This document shows positions 25,524 through 34,700 of a DNA stretch of 64,000 nucleotides, piece after piece. The notes under the pieces were generated by a model, which did no database searches, was not told the DNA's origin, and saw only the letters and a program-made list of their open reading frames with translations. Each line of letters opens with the position of its first letter. Positions within the stretch are counted from its first letter, which is position 1. Origin of the DNA: Methylotenera mobilis JLW8 (GTDB lineage: Bacteria > Pseudomonadota > Gammaproteobacteria > Burkholderiales > Methylophilaceae); the NCBI RefSeq assembly GCF_000023705.1, contig NC_012968.1, positions 496,001 through 560,000 on the forward strand, written 5' to 3'. A program made the translations under genes and the position numbers.

Positions 25524-26315
25524 CTGCCTGCGAATTAAGCTTTCAATATGCAGTGTGAGTGTGCGCCTGTCCATTGTGGCATATTCTACCGGTGTAATGG
25601 GCGCTAAAAAATGCAGCTCGATGACGGGGTTTTTTTGCAGCAGCATATTGCGCATGGATTCAGCCAGTGAGGTATCGCCTGCGTAAGCAACCTTGGTATT
25701 GATGCTGCCATCGGGGTTGGGGTAGTGTAGGGCCACTGGGTAAATATATGATTGGGCCAGAATCGCCGCCTGAATCAAGCTGCTCTTGAATGGTTTTATC
25801 TCCGTGCCATCGGTAGTTGTGCCCTCAGGAAAAAAACACAAATTATCGCCACTCTGCAAGCTGTTGTGAGCGACTTCTATCGTGCGTTTAGCATCCTGTT
25901 TTTTACTGCGGTCGATAAATAATGTATTGGCTTTGCTGACAAGGAAGCCAAACACCGGCCAGTTCTTAATTTCAGACTTAGCAATAAAACGTAATGGAAT
26001 GACGCTGTTGAGTGCATGGATGTCAGACCATGAAATATGGTTAGCTACAAACATGGCGCTAGTCAGTGGTGTGTTGCCGCTAGGCACGGCTCCGGTCTTT
26101 TTGACTTGGAGGTTAAATGCAGCGAGTAAGCCTGTGCACCACCATTGAATCAATCTGGCTTTTATTTGGTTGCCAGCAAATGGAAATAGAGCAGATGCTA
26201 CTAGCAAGCCCACGCATGTGTGGATAACGACACGTGTCACTCGGAAATAACGGGTGAGGGCATTGGTTTGTTGGGCGCTAGGTTGTGTGGTTTGCAAAGT
26301 AACGGAGCTAATCAA
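25512..26315 (-). CDS. 1-acyl-glycerol-3-phosphate acyltransferase family (PlsC/OlsA-like)
   Basis: 267 residues. An N-terminal membrane segment (about residues 30-50) is followed by the acyltransferase motifs NHISWSDIHAL (NH-x4-D), the FIAKSEIKNWP block, and FPEGTTTDG. The family transfers acyl chains from acyl carrier protein to lysophospholipids or lyso-ornithine lipid at the inner membrane. It lies downstream of an OlsB-like gene in the same direction, which makes an OlsA role in ornithine-lipid synthesis plausible. The called start is TTG without a clear ribosome site, so the true start may be slightly different. Confidence 0.85.
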   Translation of the reverse strand: MISSVTLQTTQPSAQQTNALTRYFRVTRVVIHTCVGLLVASALFPFAGNQIKARLIQWWCTGLLAAFNLQVKKTGAVPSGNTPLTSAMFVANHISWSDIHALNSVIPLRFIAKSEIKNWPVFGFLVSKANTLFIDRSKKQDAKRTIEVAHNSLQSGDNLCFFPEGTTTDGTEIKPFKSSLIQAAILAQSYIYPVALHYPNPDGSINTKVAYAGDTSLAESMRNMLLQKNPVIELHFLAPITPVEYATMDRRTLTLHIESLIRRQLMR

Positions 26316-26503
26316 GGGTAGAGCTTTTATTTTACATGAGTTATATGGTGTTGTAGCAGGCTAAAGTTTAGCCACCAATTTGGTAACCAAAACCCAGAAG
26401 CCTACGTATAACAACCTAAGAGTAGCAACCTAAGCATAGCCACCTTGCTACGCTAATTTCTAATGCACGGTGCATGGTTCACCGCACATCGCTATGGTTG
26501 AGG

Positions 26504-26600
26504 CTAAGTAAAACTGTACCTAAGTAAAGCTGTGTCTGGGTAAAACAGTGTTTAGGTAAAGTTTTACTTAGATACAGTTTACTTAGGTAAGCTGTACTTA
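26504..26600. repeat. Tandem and inverted 16-base repeats forming a long imperfect hairpin
   Basis: Units built on TAAGTAAAACTGTACC recur about three and a half times from 26504 to 26553, and the complementary series (TTTACTTAG...CAGTTTACTTAGG) runs from 26561 to 26600. The left arm CTAAGTAAAACTGTACC and the complement of the right arm CTAAGTAAACTGTATC align over nearly 30 bases with few changes. It lies directly after the stop of the OlsB-like gene. The rest of the gap 26316-26503 holds no gene. Confidence 0.7.
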
Positions 26601-26602
26601 AA

Positions 26603-27391
26603 TTATTTTAAGAAATGTGCTGCGTATCTTGGGTTTATTCTTGATAATGGCAGCATCACCAGCATGTCGGCAGTGTTGAAGTAAGGGTCCCAAGCTGGTT
26701 CGCCGCAAATGTAAGCACCTAGGCGCAAATAGCCTTTAATCAGCGGTGGACATGCCACTTGCAGATTGTTGTGTAGCGCCTGGATTGGTAGCGGGTTGCG
26801 CGCAAATACACGGTACTCTAAAGGTGATAAGTATTCATCGCGTAGTTTGTTGTAAAGGCTGGCTGCACTGTGGCCGCCATCCGACATGCTTATGCTGCCG
26901 CAGCCAATCATGTACTCGTAGTTATGAATCTGCATGTATTTGGCCAAGCCTGCCCATAGCATGGTAATGGTGCCGCCGTTGCGGTAGTTCTGGTGTACAC
27001 ACGCTCTGCCCACTTCAACCGTGCGGTCAAACAGGTGAGATAGTCGGCTTAAATCAAACTCACCAGCAGAGTAATAGCCACCAGCCTCGTTAGCCTTGGA
27101 TGGGCTTAATATTCTGTAAGTGCCAATCACTTGGTTGGTACCGCTATCGCGCACAATTAAGTGATCGCAAAATTGGTCGAAGCCATCAATATCTAAACCG
27201 CCAGTACCTGAAAGCTGTGCACCCATTTCTTCCGCAAATACTTTATAGCGCAAGCGCTGCGCTTCTTCAATTTCAGCTTGTGTGTGTGCCAGGTTTACAT
27301 ACAGTCTTCTTTGCGAGGCTGGCTCTTGGTTACGTGTATTAATGCTGCCAATTAAGGCTAAATCTTTACGCATGATCCGGATGCTCTCCAT
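26603..27391 (-). CDS. GNAT-type N-acyltransferase (OlsB-like ornithine lipid synthesis)
   Basis: 262 residues of the autoinducer-synthase-like acetyltransferase fold: QRLRYKVFAEEMGA near residue 45, then DHLIVRD, VIGTYRIL and VEVGRACVHQNYRNGGTI, and the late GCGSISM motif. This family includes OlsB, which transfers 3-hydroxyacyl chains from acyl carrier protein to ornithine, giving lyso-ornithine lipid. The PlsC-like gene 288 bases downstream could add the second acyl chain. A second ATG seven codons in (27373) is a possible start with a GGAGAG before it. Ornithine lipids replace phospholipids under phosphate limitation in many bacteria, which fits the phoBR system about 10 kb away (inference). 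Confidence 0.85.
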   Translation of the reverse strand: MESIRIMRKDLALIGSINTRNQEPASQRRLYVNLAHTQAEIEEAQRLRYKVFAEEMGAQLSGTGGLDIDGFDQFCDHLIVRDSGTNQVIGTYRILSPSKANEAGGYYSAGEFDLSRLSHLFDRTVEVGRACVHQNYRNGGTITMLWAGLAKYMQIHNYEYMIGCGSISMSDGGHSAASLYNKLRDEYLSPLEYRVFARNPLPIQALHNNLQVACPPLIKGYLRLGAYICGEPAWDPYFNTADMLVMLPLSRINPRYAAHFLK

Positions 27392-27564
27392 GAAATTTAT
27401 CTTTTAAGCTTGAACGGAACTTTAAAGATGAAATATGAAGAATTAATGACGTGTAGATGATGCTTTGTTGACAGCAGCTTACAGTGTGAAAGACAAATTT
27501 TGCGTTGCTAGTCTGAGCGCTGGTGTCGGCTAAGATTGTTGGTCGGGTGAGCTAAATGTATAAA

Positions 27565-27607
27565 CACCACCATACTGCCAGAATTATCTTTAGGCAGTAT
27601 GGTGGTG
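27565..27607 (-). terminator. Strong 15-bp hairpin after the glycine-zipper lipoprotein gene
   Basis: CACCACCATACTGCC and GGCAGTATGGTGGTG are exact complements with a 13-base loop. On the minus strand it is followed by TTTATA, so it probably ends the gene starting at 28095. The T-run is weak. Confidence 0.6.
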
Positions 27608-27642
27608 CTGATGGGTGCTTAGTACGTGAGTGATGTGGTAGG

Positions 27643-28095
27643 CTAGTGTGATACGCGAGTGGTGCCGCCGTTTTCAATCAGGCGTACTCGTTGCCCGGCA
27701 GAGAATGGTTCATCAGCTTCTTGTACCACGGCCAGTAAGCCACCGCCATCAAGCTTCACGGTGATTTCCAGTGCATCTTTTCTGGTTGCCACTTCTTCGG
27801 CGGCAGAGCCTGCAATACCACCAACTACCGCGCCCAGCACTGCAGCAATGGTACTGCCTTTGCCGCCACCTACAGAACTGCCGGCAATACCGCCAATGGC
27901 GCCACCAGCAACCGTACCAATTGGTGTTTTGGTGCCTTCCAGTTTCACTTGGCGCACACTTTCTACGGTGCCTGTTCTTACGGTTTGTGTCTTTCTAGCA
28001 TCTTCCCTACTGTAGACAGAGCCCGAGTTAGAGCTGGCGCAAGCAGCTAAAAATACGCTGAGTAGGCCTACTGCGATAAGTCGACTGATATGCAT
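27643..28095 (-). CDS. Glycine-zipper outer-membrane lipoprotein (SlyB/Pcp-like)
   Basis: 150 residues. A lipoprotein signal ends in the lipobox LAAC at residue 19. A Gly/Ala-rich zipper follows (about residues 60-100, with GGAIGGIAGSSVGG) and then a small beta domain (EITVKLDGGGLLAVVQ). This matches SlyB/Pcp proteins, which sit in the outer membrane and help keep it intact. It stands alone between divergent or separated genes. The family assignment is firm; the exact role is inferred. Confidence 0.88.
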   Translation of the reverse strand: MHISRLIAVGLLSVFLAACASSNSGSVYSREDARKTQTVRTGTVESVRQVKLEGTKTPIGTVAGGAIGGIAGSSVGGGKGSTIAAVLGAVVGGIAGSAAEEVATRKDALEITVKLDGGGLLAVVQEADEPFSAGQRVRLIENGGTTRVSH

Positions 28096-28162
28096 TTTCT
28101 TTTTCCTTTAATCAGTGAATAAAAATTTTAAAAGCTTGAGCTTCTCTGCACATGGCAAGATT

Positions 28163-29119
28163 TTAGTTGGCTAAACCTTCTGCGGTTGCGGTTTCATTCA
28201 CCAGTGCCTGTGTGTAAATCGCTTCAATATCTGCACGGGTTGGTGCATGGTTCTGTCCGCCACGGTAGGCAATTTTAATTGCGCCCATGGTTGAGGCCAG
28301 TCTGCCGCAGGTTGGCCAGTCCCAGCCTTTAGCAATGCCATACAACAAGCCTGCGCGGTACGCATCCCCACAGCCGGTTGGGTCTACAATCTTATCTGCC
28401 ACAACGCATGGAATGTCAAAACGTTGACCATCTGCATAAATTTGTGAACCCTGACCGCCTAGAGTTACGACCAAGGCTTTTACTTTTAGTGCGAGTTGCT
28501 CTAATGATAAACCGGTTTTATCCTGAATAATTTGTGACTCATAGTCATTGACTGCCAAGTAGTCAGCCATTTCAATGAACTGTAGCAGTTCTTCGCCGTT
28601 GAACATAGGTAAACCTTGGCCTGGGTCAAATAAGAACGGGATACCCGCTTCATGGCATTCACGCGCATGTTGGAACATACCGTCTCTACCATCAGGTGCA
28701 ATCACTGCCAGGGTAATATCTTTAGCATCTTTTACGCTGTTTTGGTGTGACTCTATCATCGCGCCTGGGTGAAATGCCGTGATTTGGTTGTCATCGGTAT
28801 CAGTGGTGATAAACGCTTGTGCGGTAAAGCTGTTCGGAATGATTTTAATGTGTGCTGTGTTGATTTTATTTGTGTTCAGCCACTGTGTGTAAGTGCCAAA
28901 ATCTTCACCGGCCGTTGCCATGATGAGTGGGTTGCCATCCAGTAATTGCAGGTTGTAAGCAATATTGCCTGCTGTTCCGCCAAATTCGCGGCGCATTTCT
29001 GGCACGTAAAATGCAACGCTTAAGGCGTGAATTTTATCTGGCAAGATATGATTTTTGAATTTATCTTGAAACACCATGATGGTGTCAAAAGCAAGTGAGC
29101 CGCAAATAAGTGTATGCAT
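28163..29119 (-). CDS. PfkB-family carbohydrate/adenosine kinase
   Basis: 318 residues. The N-terminal GGTAGNIAYNLQLLDG motif and the C-terminal anion-hole motif DPTGCGDAYRAG, with its catalytic aspartate, define the PfkB/ribokinase fold. The sequence also has VNDYES and KALVVTLGGQGS, common in adenosine kinase-like members. It phosphorylates a sugar or nucleoside with ATP in the cytoplasm; the substrate cannot be told, though an adenosine kinase is a fair guess. It is monocistronic, followed 67 bases later by the lipoprotein gene in the same direction. Confidence 0.87.
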   Translation of the reverse strand: MHTLICGSLAFDTIMVFQDKFKNHILPDKIHALSVAFYVPEMRREFGGTAGNIAYNLQLLDGNPLIMATAGEDFGTYTQWLNTNKINTAHIKIIPNSFTAQAFITTDTDDNQITAFHPGAMIESHQNSVKDAKDITLAVIAPDGRDGMFQHARECHEAGIPFLFDPGQGLPMFNGEELLQFIEMADYLAVNDYESQIIQDKTGLSLEQLALKVKALVVTLGGQGSQIYADGQRFDIPCVVADKIVDPTGCGDAYRAGLLYGIAKGWDWPTCGRLASTMGAIKIAYRGGQNHAPTRADIEAIYTQALVNETATAEGLAN

Positions 29120-29241
29120 GGAATTAACGCAGAAATGAAAAAAGAATCATTATCTTAGGTATTAGCCCAGCTAGGCAAGTTTAATCAGTAGGTAAGTCTG
29201 ATAGGTGTGGGTATGCGTCGTATTGGACGTAACTGATGATG

Positions 29242-29805
29242 TTAATGCTCGGATGCGCCGTCAATCAGGATTTTAGCTGCGGTTTTAGCGTATTTAATCG
29301 CACCTGAGCCGCGTTTCATTTGCTCAGCTTGTACTGCGCCTTCAAATATCAAGGATAACTGCAGTGACAACCCTTCAGCGTCTTTGATGTTGGCTTCTGT
29401 AGCTAAGTGGTGAATATATTGCTTGAATTGCTGCGATTGCTGTGAAGATAGTTGGTGTACTGGGTTATCTTCTTGCGGAAACTCAGCCGAGGCTTTGATA
29501 AAACCTACGCCATGAAAATCAGGTGATGTGACCCACTCTTCAATGTAGTCAAACAGCTTTTGTAGTTTTTCGCTAGGTTGTTTGGTGTTACTGCTAAGTT
29601 TGTCGTTGAGCCAGTTTTGAAAGTCTTGATGGCCTTGTTTCAGTACTTCAAGAATCAGCACTTCTTTGCTGCCAAAATATTTATACAGCGTCATTTTGGT
29701 GGTACCGGCGACAGCCACAATGGTATCAACTCCAGTCGAGTTAATGCCCTGCGTTTGAAATAAATTGCTCGCAGTAGTGAGTATTTTTTCACGTAAGCTA
29801 GTCAT
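29242..29805 (-). CDS. TetR-family transcriptional regulator
   Basis: 187 residues. The first 50 residues hold the TetR helix-turn-helix (ILTTASNLFQTQGINSTGVD...TTKMTLYKYFGSKEVLILEV). The rest is an all-helical ligand domain. TetR proteins are usually repressors released by a small molecule. It lies between the PfkB kinase and an unknown membrane protein, all on the minus strand with gaps, so its target is uncertain. Confidence 0.93.
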   Translation of the reverse strand: MTSLREKILTTASNLFQTQGINSTGVDTIVAVAGTTKMTLYKYFGSKEVLILEVLKQGHQDFQNWLNDKLSSNTKQPSEKLQKLFDYIEEWVTSPDFHGVGFIKASAEFPQEDNPVHQLSSQQSQQFKQYIHHLATEANIKDAEGLSLQLSLIFEGAVQAEQMKRGSGAIKYAKTAAKILIDGASEH

Positions 29806-29859
29806 AGCATCATTATACTAATCTGTATACAGTGATGGCAACTGTTATTATTTAGCGGG

Positions 29860-30657
29860 TTATTTGGATGCAGCCATCAGCATTGGTGTGTAGTTGCATC
29901 GTATTTTTGCCATGTATTCATTGGCAATCGCCAGATCTTCTAAATTGGCCGGCAGTTTGCCGCCTACGACGTTTTCTAAGTAGATGGCTTTGTGTTTATC
30001 TGGCATTTGCAATACTTCAGGAAATTGGCATGAGCCTTGGCGCATCTGTTCAAACTTAGCGTACATCTGCGTTGCATCTTGAGCGGTCAACGTATGCTCT
30101 GGCGCAGCATTGCCCGTATCGCTTGCTTCAACACGCAGATCTGGGGCTGACTGCTGAGCTTGTAAGAATTGCAGATCTTGTAAGTATGGTGACCAGATCA
30201 ACGATGCACCGATGGCTAGTGCCAAAGTTGCTGCAATGCTGTAGGCCGCAAGTTTTTTCCTAGGTTTAGTGATAGCGCGCTTGCTCTGTACTGTGGCTGC
30301 TGGTTGGGTTTGTGCCAAGATAAGTGCGTTAGCTGCCTTTTTGGCATGCATTAAGCTATTGCTCAATGGGTGTGCGATATTTTGCAAGGCGGCGTTGCGT
30401 GCAATCAACACGATATGTTCGGCTAGGATTTCAGGGCTTTCAGCCCCTAAGGCTTGTGCCTGCGCTGTGCAGTAGCTGAGTAATAATGCGTGATTGGCGT
30501 CGCTTAACTGGCAATGTTTCGGCATGTTGGGTGCTTTGAGCCAATCGTTCAGAATATCAAACAGACTTAATAAACGCCCTTCAGGCGTATTGCTGGATTT
30601 GGCCAGCATATAAATGAGCCAAGACGAACCTAGCAAGTCAGAATCATCATGATGCAT
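29860..30657 (-). CDS. Unrecognised single-pass membrane protein
   Basis: 265 residues, not recognised. Residues 1-110 are helical and soluble. A basic stretch (KRAITKPRKK) precedes one membrane helix (about residues 138-158), and about 100 residues would lie in the periplasm with two cysteines (SCQFPE and IRCNYTP) that could form a disulphide. It follows hemJ by 14 bases in the same direction, so it is probably co-transcribed with hemJ and the thioredoxin-like gene. The paired cysteines and a thioredoxin-like neighbour fit a periplasmic redox setting, but this is inference. Confidence 0.75.
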   Translation of the reverse strand: MHHDDSDLLGSSWLIYMLAKSSNTPEGRLLSLFDILNDWLKAPNMPKHCQLSDANHALLLSYCTAQAQALGAESPEILAEHIVLIARNAALQNIAHPLSNSLMHAKKAANALILAQTQPAATVQSKRAITKPRKKLAAYSIAATLALAIGASLIWSPYLQDLQFLQAQQSAPDLRVEASDTGNAAPEHTLTAQDATQMYAKFEQMRQGSCQFPEVLQMPDKHKAIYLENVVGGKLPANLEDLAIANEYMAKIRCNYTPMLMAASK

Positions 30658-30671
30658 GCTTCATCTTTCCG

Positions 30672-31097
30672 TTAAAAAGGTTTAACCACAACCAGTATGA
30701 CTACTGCAATCAGGATAAGCACCGGCAGTTCATTAAACCAGCGGTACCAAATATGGCTGTGTTGGTTTTTATTCTGCTTGAAGTCACTCACCAATTTGCC
30801 GCAATAAATATGGTAGCCAATCAGTATGGCTACTAAGGTTAACTTGGCATGCATCCATGCGCCGGCAATACCGTAACCTAGCCACAGCCACAGCCCGAAG
30901 CCCAGCGCCAATATCGCCAGCGGCTGCATAAAGCGGTATAGCTTTTTTTCCATCAGCTTTAAGTGCTCAGATGTGTTGTGGTCTGGCACCGTTGCATCAA
31001 GCACCATGGCGTGGTTAACAAATAGCCTAGGTAGGTAAAATAAGCCGGCAAACCAGCTGGTGATAAAAATAATGTGCAGCGCTTTAATCCACAGCAT
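30672..31097 (-). CDS. hemJ: Protoporphyrinogen oxidase HemJ (CopD-like membrane protein)
   Basis: 141 residues, the normal HemJ size, with four membrane helices. The start MLWIKALHIIFITSWFAGLFYLPRL in shortened form (KALHIIFITSWFAG) and the later KLTLVAILIGYH carry the conserved histidines and the FAGLFYLPR motif. HemJ oxidises protoporphyrinogen IX to protoporphyrin IX at the inner membrane in haem synthesis. It starts directly after the stop of the thioredoxin-like gene, so the two share a transcript. Confidence 0.9.
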   Translation of the reverse strand: MLWIKALHIIFITSWFAGLFYLPRLFVNHAMVLDATVPDHNTSEHLKLMEKKLYRFMQPLAILALGFGLWLWLGYGIAGAWMHAKLTLVAILIGYHIYCGKLVSDFKQNKNQHSHIWYRWFNELPVLILIAVVILVVVKPF

Positions 31098-31598
31098 TTA
31101 AGCACCCAGTTCTTTGTTTAATAATTGTTGTAATGCGGCAAAGTCCAGTTCTCCCATGGTTCTTTGTAATAAGTCACCCTGCTTGTTGTAAATAAAAGCG
31201 GTAGGCGTTAATCGCACTTTGCCGAAAAGTTCGGTGATAGCAGCACTTTGGTCATATGTCACCGGGAAGGGCAGGTTATTGGATTTGCTGTAGTTTTGGA
31301 TTTGCGAGATTTCGTCATGTGGCATAGCAACCGCAATGATTTCAAGTCCCTTAGGATGGTAGGTGTTGTATGTTTTAATTAACTCGGGCATTTCTTTTAT
31401 GCAGCCTGGGCAGTCTGTGGCCCAGAAGTTAACGATGACAACCTTATCTTTCAAAGATGCCATAGAAATCTGTCTGCCATCAATCGTGTTGAATGTCACA
31501 TCAGGCGCTTGCGGCTTTTTGGTCAGCTGTAGCCCCAGTAGGGCTAACAGTGCAATAATAATAATCGGCAGTAAAGATTTCTTTAATAATTGTTTCAT
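31098..31598 (-). CDS. TlpA/ResA-like periplasmic thioredoxin-fold protein
   Basis: 166 residues. One N-terminal membrane helix (about residues 9-24) anchors a thioredoxin domain with NFWATDCPGCIKEMPEL, a CPGC active site, and the cis-proline region LTPTAFIYN. Proteins of this group reduce disulphides in the periplasm, often during cytochrome c maturation. It is the first gene of a likely operon with hemJ and an unknown membrane protein, which links it to haem or cytochrome supply (inference). Confidence 0.9.
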   Translation of the reverse strand: MKQLLKKSLLPIIIIALLALLGLQLTKKPQAPDVTFNTIDGRQISMASLKDKVVIVNFWATDCPGCIKEMPELIKTYNTYHPKGLEIIAVAMPHDEISQIQNYSKSNNLPFPVTYDQSAAITELFGKVRLTPTAFIYNKQGDLLQRTMGELDFAALQQLLNKELGA

Positions 31599-31766
31599 CT
31601 TGATGGTCTAACTTTATTAATGGATATTCTTGGTGAATTTTTTTCAGGTGTTGCTATCATAAATGTGTGTGCGTGATAAATAACCATATCACAGTCGCGC
31701 TTATTTGCCAGCTTACACCATGTTATAATGATTCTTTAATAGCAAAGCTATTTGTCAAAAACTACA

Positions 31767-34700
31767 ATGAACGCACCTCTATTAAGCACTATTTTAAACG
31801 CAGAGCCTAAGCCTGCAACGCGCTTGCGCGAAATTCCCTATAACTATACTTCTTTCTCTGACCGTGAAATTGTCATTCGGTTTCTTGGCGAAGAAATTTG
31901 GAGTATTTTAAATGAATTGCGCGGTGAGCGTAAAACTGGGCGTTCCGCACGCATGTTGTTTGAAGTGCTGGGCGATTTATGGGTGGTGTCACGCAATCCA
32001 TATCTGCAAGACGACTTATTAGAAAACCCTAAGCGTTGCAAAGCGCTGGTTGATGCCTTGAAGCACCGCATTGCCGCGATTGATGAGCGCAGTGCCGGCA
32101 ATGCTAAGGTGGTGAAGCTGGTAGTGGCAGCACGCCAAGCTGTGACTAAGTTTGAGAATGAGTTCAAACAGACAGCTAATCTGCGTAAAAAAGCACTGGC
32201 TAAGCTTTCAAAAATTACACGTAAAGATAACGTGAAGTTTGATGGCTTGTCACGCGTGTCTCATGTGACAGACGCTACCGACTGGCGTGTTGAATACCCA
32301 TTCCTAGTATTAACGCCAGATACCGAAAGTGAAATTGCCGCCTTGGTGCGTGCATGTATTGAGTTAGGGCTTACTATCATCCCACGTGGTGGTGGTACTG
32401 GCTATACTGGCGGTGCGGTGCCATTAACACCTTTATCAGCAGTCATTAATACGGAAAAGTTAGATCAGCATACCGGCGTGCAAATGCGCACCTTGCCTGG
32501 TGTTGCACGCCAAGTGGCTACCATTGAGTGTGGTGCTGGTGTGGTCACCAGACGCGCGATGGAGGCGGCTTCTGATGCAGGTTTGGAGTTTGCGTGTGAC
32601 CCAACCAGTGCGGATGCTTCTTGCATCGGCGGTAACGTTGCCATGAACGCGGGTGGTAAAAAAGCTGTGCTATGGGGTACTGCTTTAGATAACCTTGCCT
32701 CATGGCGCATGGTGACGCCAGATGGTGAGTGGATGGAGATTGAGCGCTTAGACCACAACCTAGGCAAGATTCACGATATTGAGTTGGCTAGATTTAAAAT
32801 CAGCCGCTACAGCGAGGACATGAAAACCTTGCTGTCTGAGCCTGAGATTCTGGAAATCCCAGGTCCTAGCTTCCGTAAAGTCGGCTTGGGTAAAGACGTT
32901 ACCGATAAATTCTTATCTGGCTTGCCCGGCATCCAGAAAGAGGGTTGTGATGGTTTAATTACCAGCGCCACTTTTATTTTGCACCGCATGCCTAAATATG
33001 TGCGCACCTTGGCCCTAGAGTTCTTTGGCAATGTATCGCATGCTGTACCTGCGATTGTAGAAATTAAAGATTACTTGGACGCAACTGCGAAGCAAACGCC
33101 AGCCGTGATTATGGCTGGCCTAGAGCATATGGACGAGCGCTATATTAAAGCGGTTGGCTATGCGACCAAAGCCGCACGTCAACAGCGCCCGAAAATGGTG
33201 TTGATTGCAGACATCGCATCCGATGATGAAAATGCGGTAGGTGAAGTTGCTTCAAGCATGGTGCGTTTATGTAACGCGCGTAACGGTGAAGGCTTTATCG
33301 CGGTATCGAGCGAATCTCGTAAGAAGTTCTGGCTGGATCGTGCCAGAACCGCTGCCATCGCGAAACACACCAATGCCTTCAAGATTAACGAAGACGTGGT
33401 GATTCCACTGCCGCGCTTGGGTGATTACTCTGACGGTATCGAGCGTATCAATATTGATTTATCTATCCGTAACAAGCTAAAACTGATTGATGCCTTAGAA
33501 GCCTTTATGCAAGGCGAGTTGCCGCTGCAGGCGGATGAAGATGGTGGCTCTGACGCTGGTATGGTGAAAACCAAGCAAACGATGGCGTTGGCATTGCTGG
33601 CTGATCTGCGTGCACGTTGGGGCTTTGTATTAGAGCATCTGGATGAGCCAGTTGCCGTGCTGGGCGAAGCTGGTAAAGCCTATGCGCATTATGAAAATGT
33701 GTTTAGAGCAGTGCAGTCTTATGATTTGCGTATTTCATGGAAGCGCGAACTGAAGCGCCCAATGGCTGATATCTTCGCTGGACGCGAGTATCAAAAAATT
33801 CTTGAACGTTGCGACGAGATTCATAAGCAGGTACTGAAAAGCCGCGTGTTTATTGCATTGCATATGCATGCTGGCGACGGTAACGTGCATACCAATATTC
33901 CGGTGAACTCTGATGATTACGGCATGATGCAGGATGCACATGCGGCCGTTGCCAAAGTGATGGCGCTGGCACGTGGTCTGGATGGCGTGATCTCAGGTGA
34001 GCATGGTATCGGTATTACCAAAATGGAGTTTCTGGATCAAGCCACAATTGATACATTTGCCGACTACAAAAACAAAGTAGATCCTAATGGTCACTTTAAC
34101 AAAGGTAAGTTGATGTCAGGCTCTGGGCTAGAGAATGCCTATACGCCAAGCTTTGGTTTGCTAGAGCAAGAGTCCATCATTATGGAGCAATCTGCAATTG
34201 GCGAGATTGCAGACGACATCAGTGACTGTTTACGTTGTGGTAAGTGTAAGCCGGTATGTTCTACCCATGTACCGCGTGCAAACTTGTTGTATAGCCCACG
34301 TAATAAGATTTTAGGTACTTCATTGCTGATTGAAGCTTTCTTGTATGAAGAGCAAACGCGCCGTGGTATTTCAATTAAGCATTTTGATGAGTTTAACGAT
34401 GTCGCTGACCATTGTACGGTTTGCCATCGCTGCGAAAAACCATGTCCAGTAGATATCGATTTTGGTGATGTTTCTATCAAGATGCGTAATTTCCTGCGTG
34501 AGCAGGGTAAAAAGCAATTTAACCCTGGCACCGCACTGGGCATGGCGTTCTTGAATGCTAAAGACCCGGCTACCATTAAATTATTACGTACCGTGATGAT
34601 TAACTGGGGCTACAAAGCACAGAGTTTTGCGCATGGTTTGGCGAAGCGCTTCGGCTTACTGCGCGATAAGAAACATCCGCCCGCAACCGTAGGTAAGGCT

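Noticed and set aside
34139-34576. 145-residue minus-strand frame inside the oxidoreductase gene
   Set aside because: It lies antisense to the conserved Fe-S region and has no recognisable domain.
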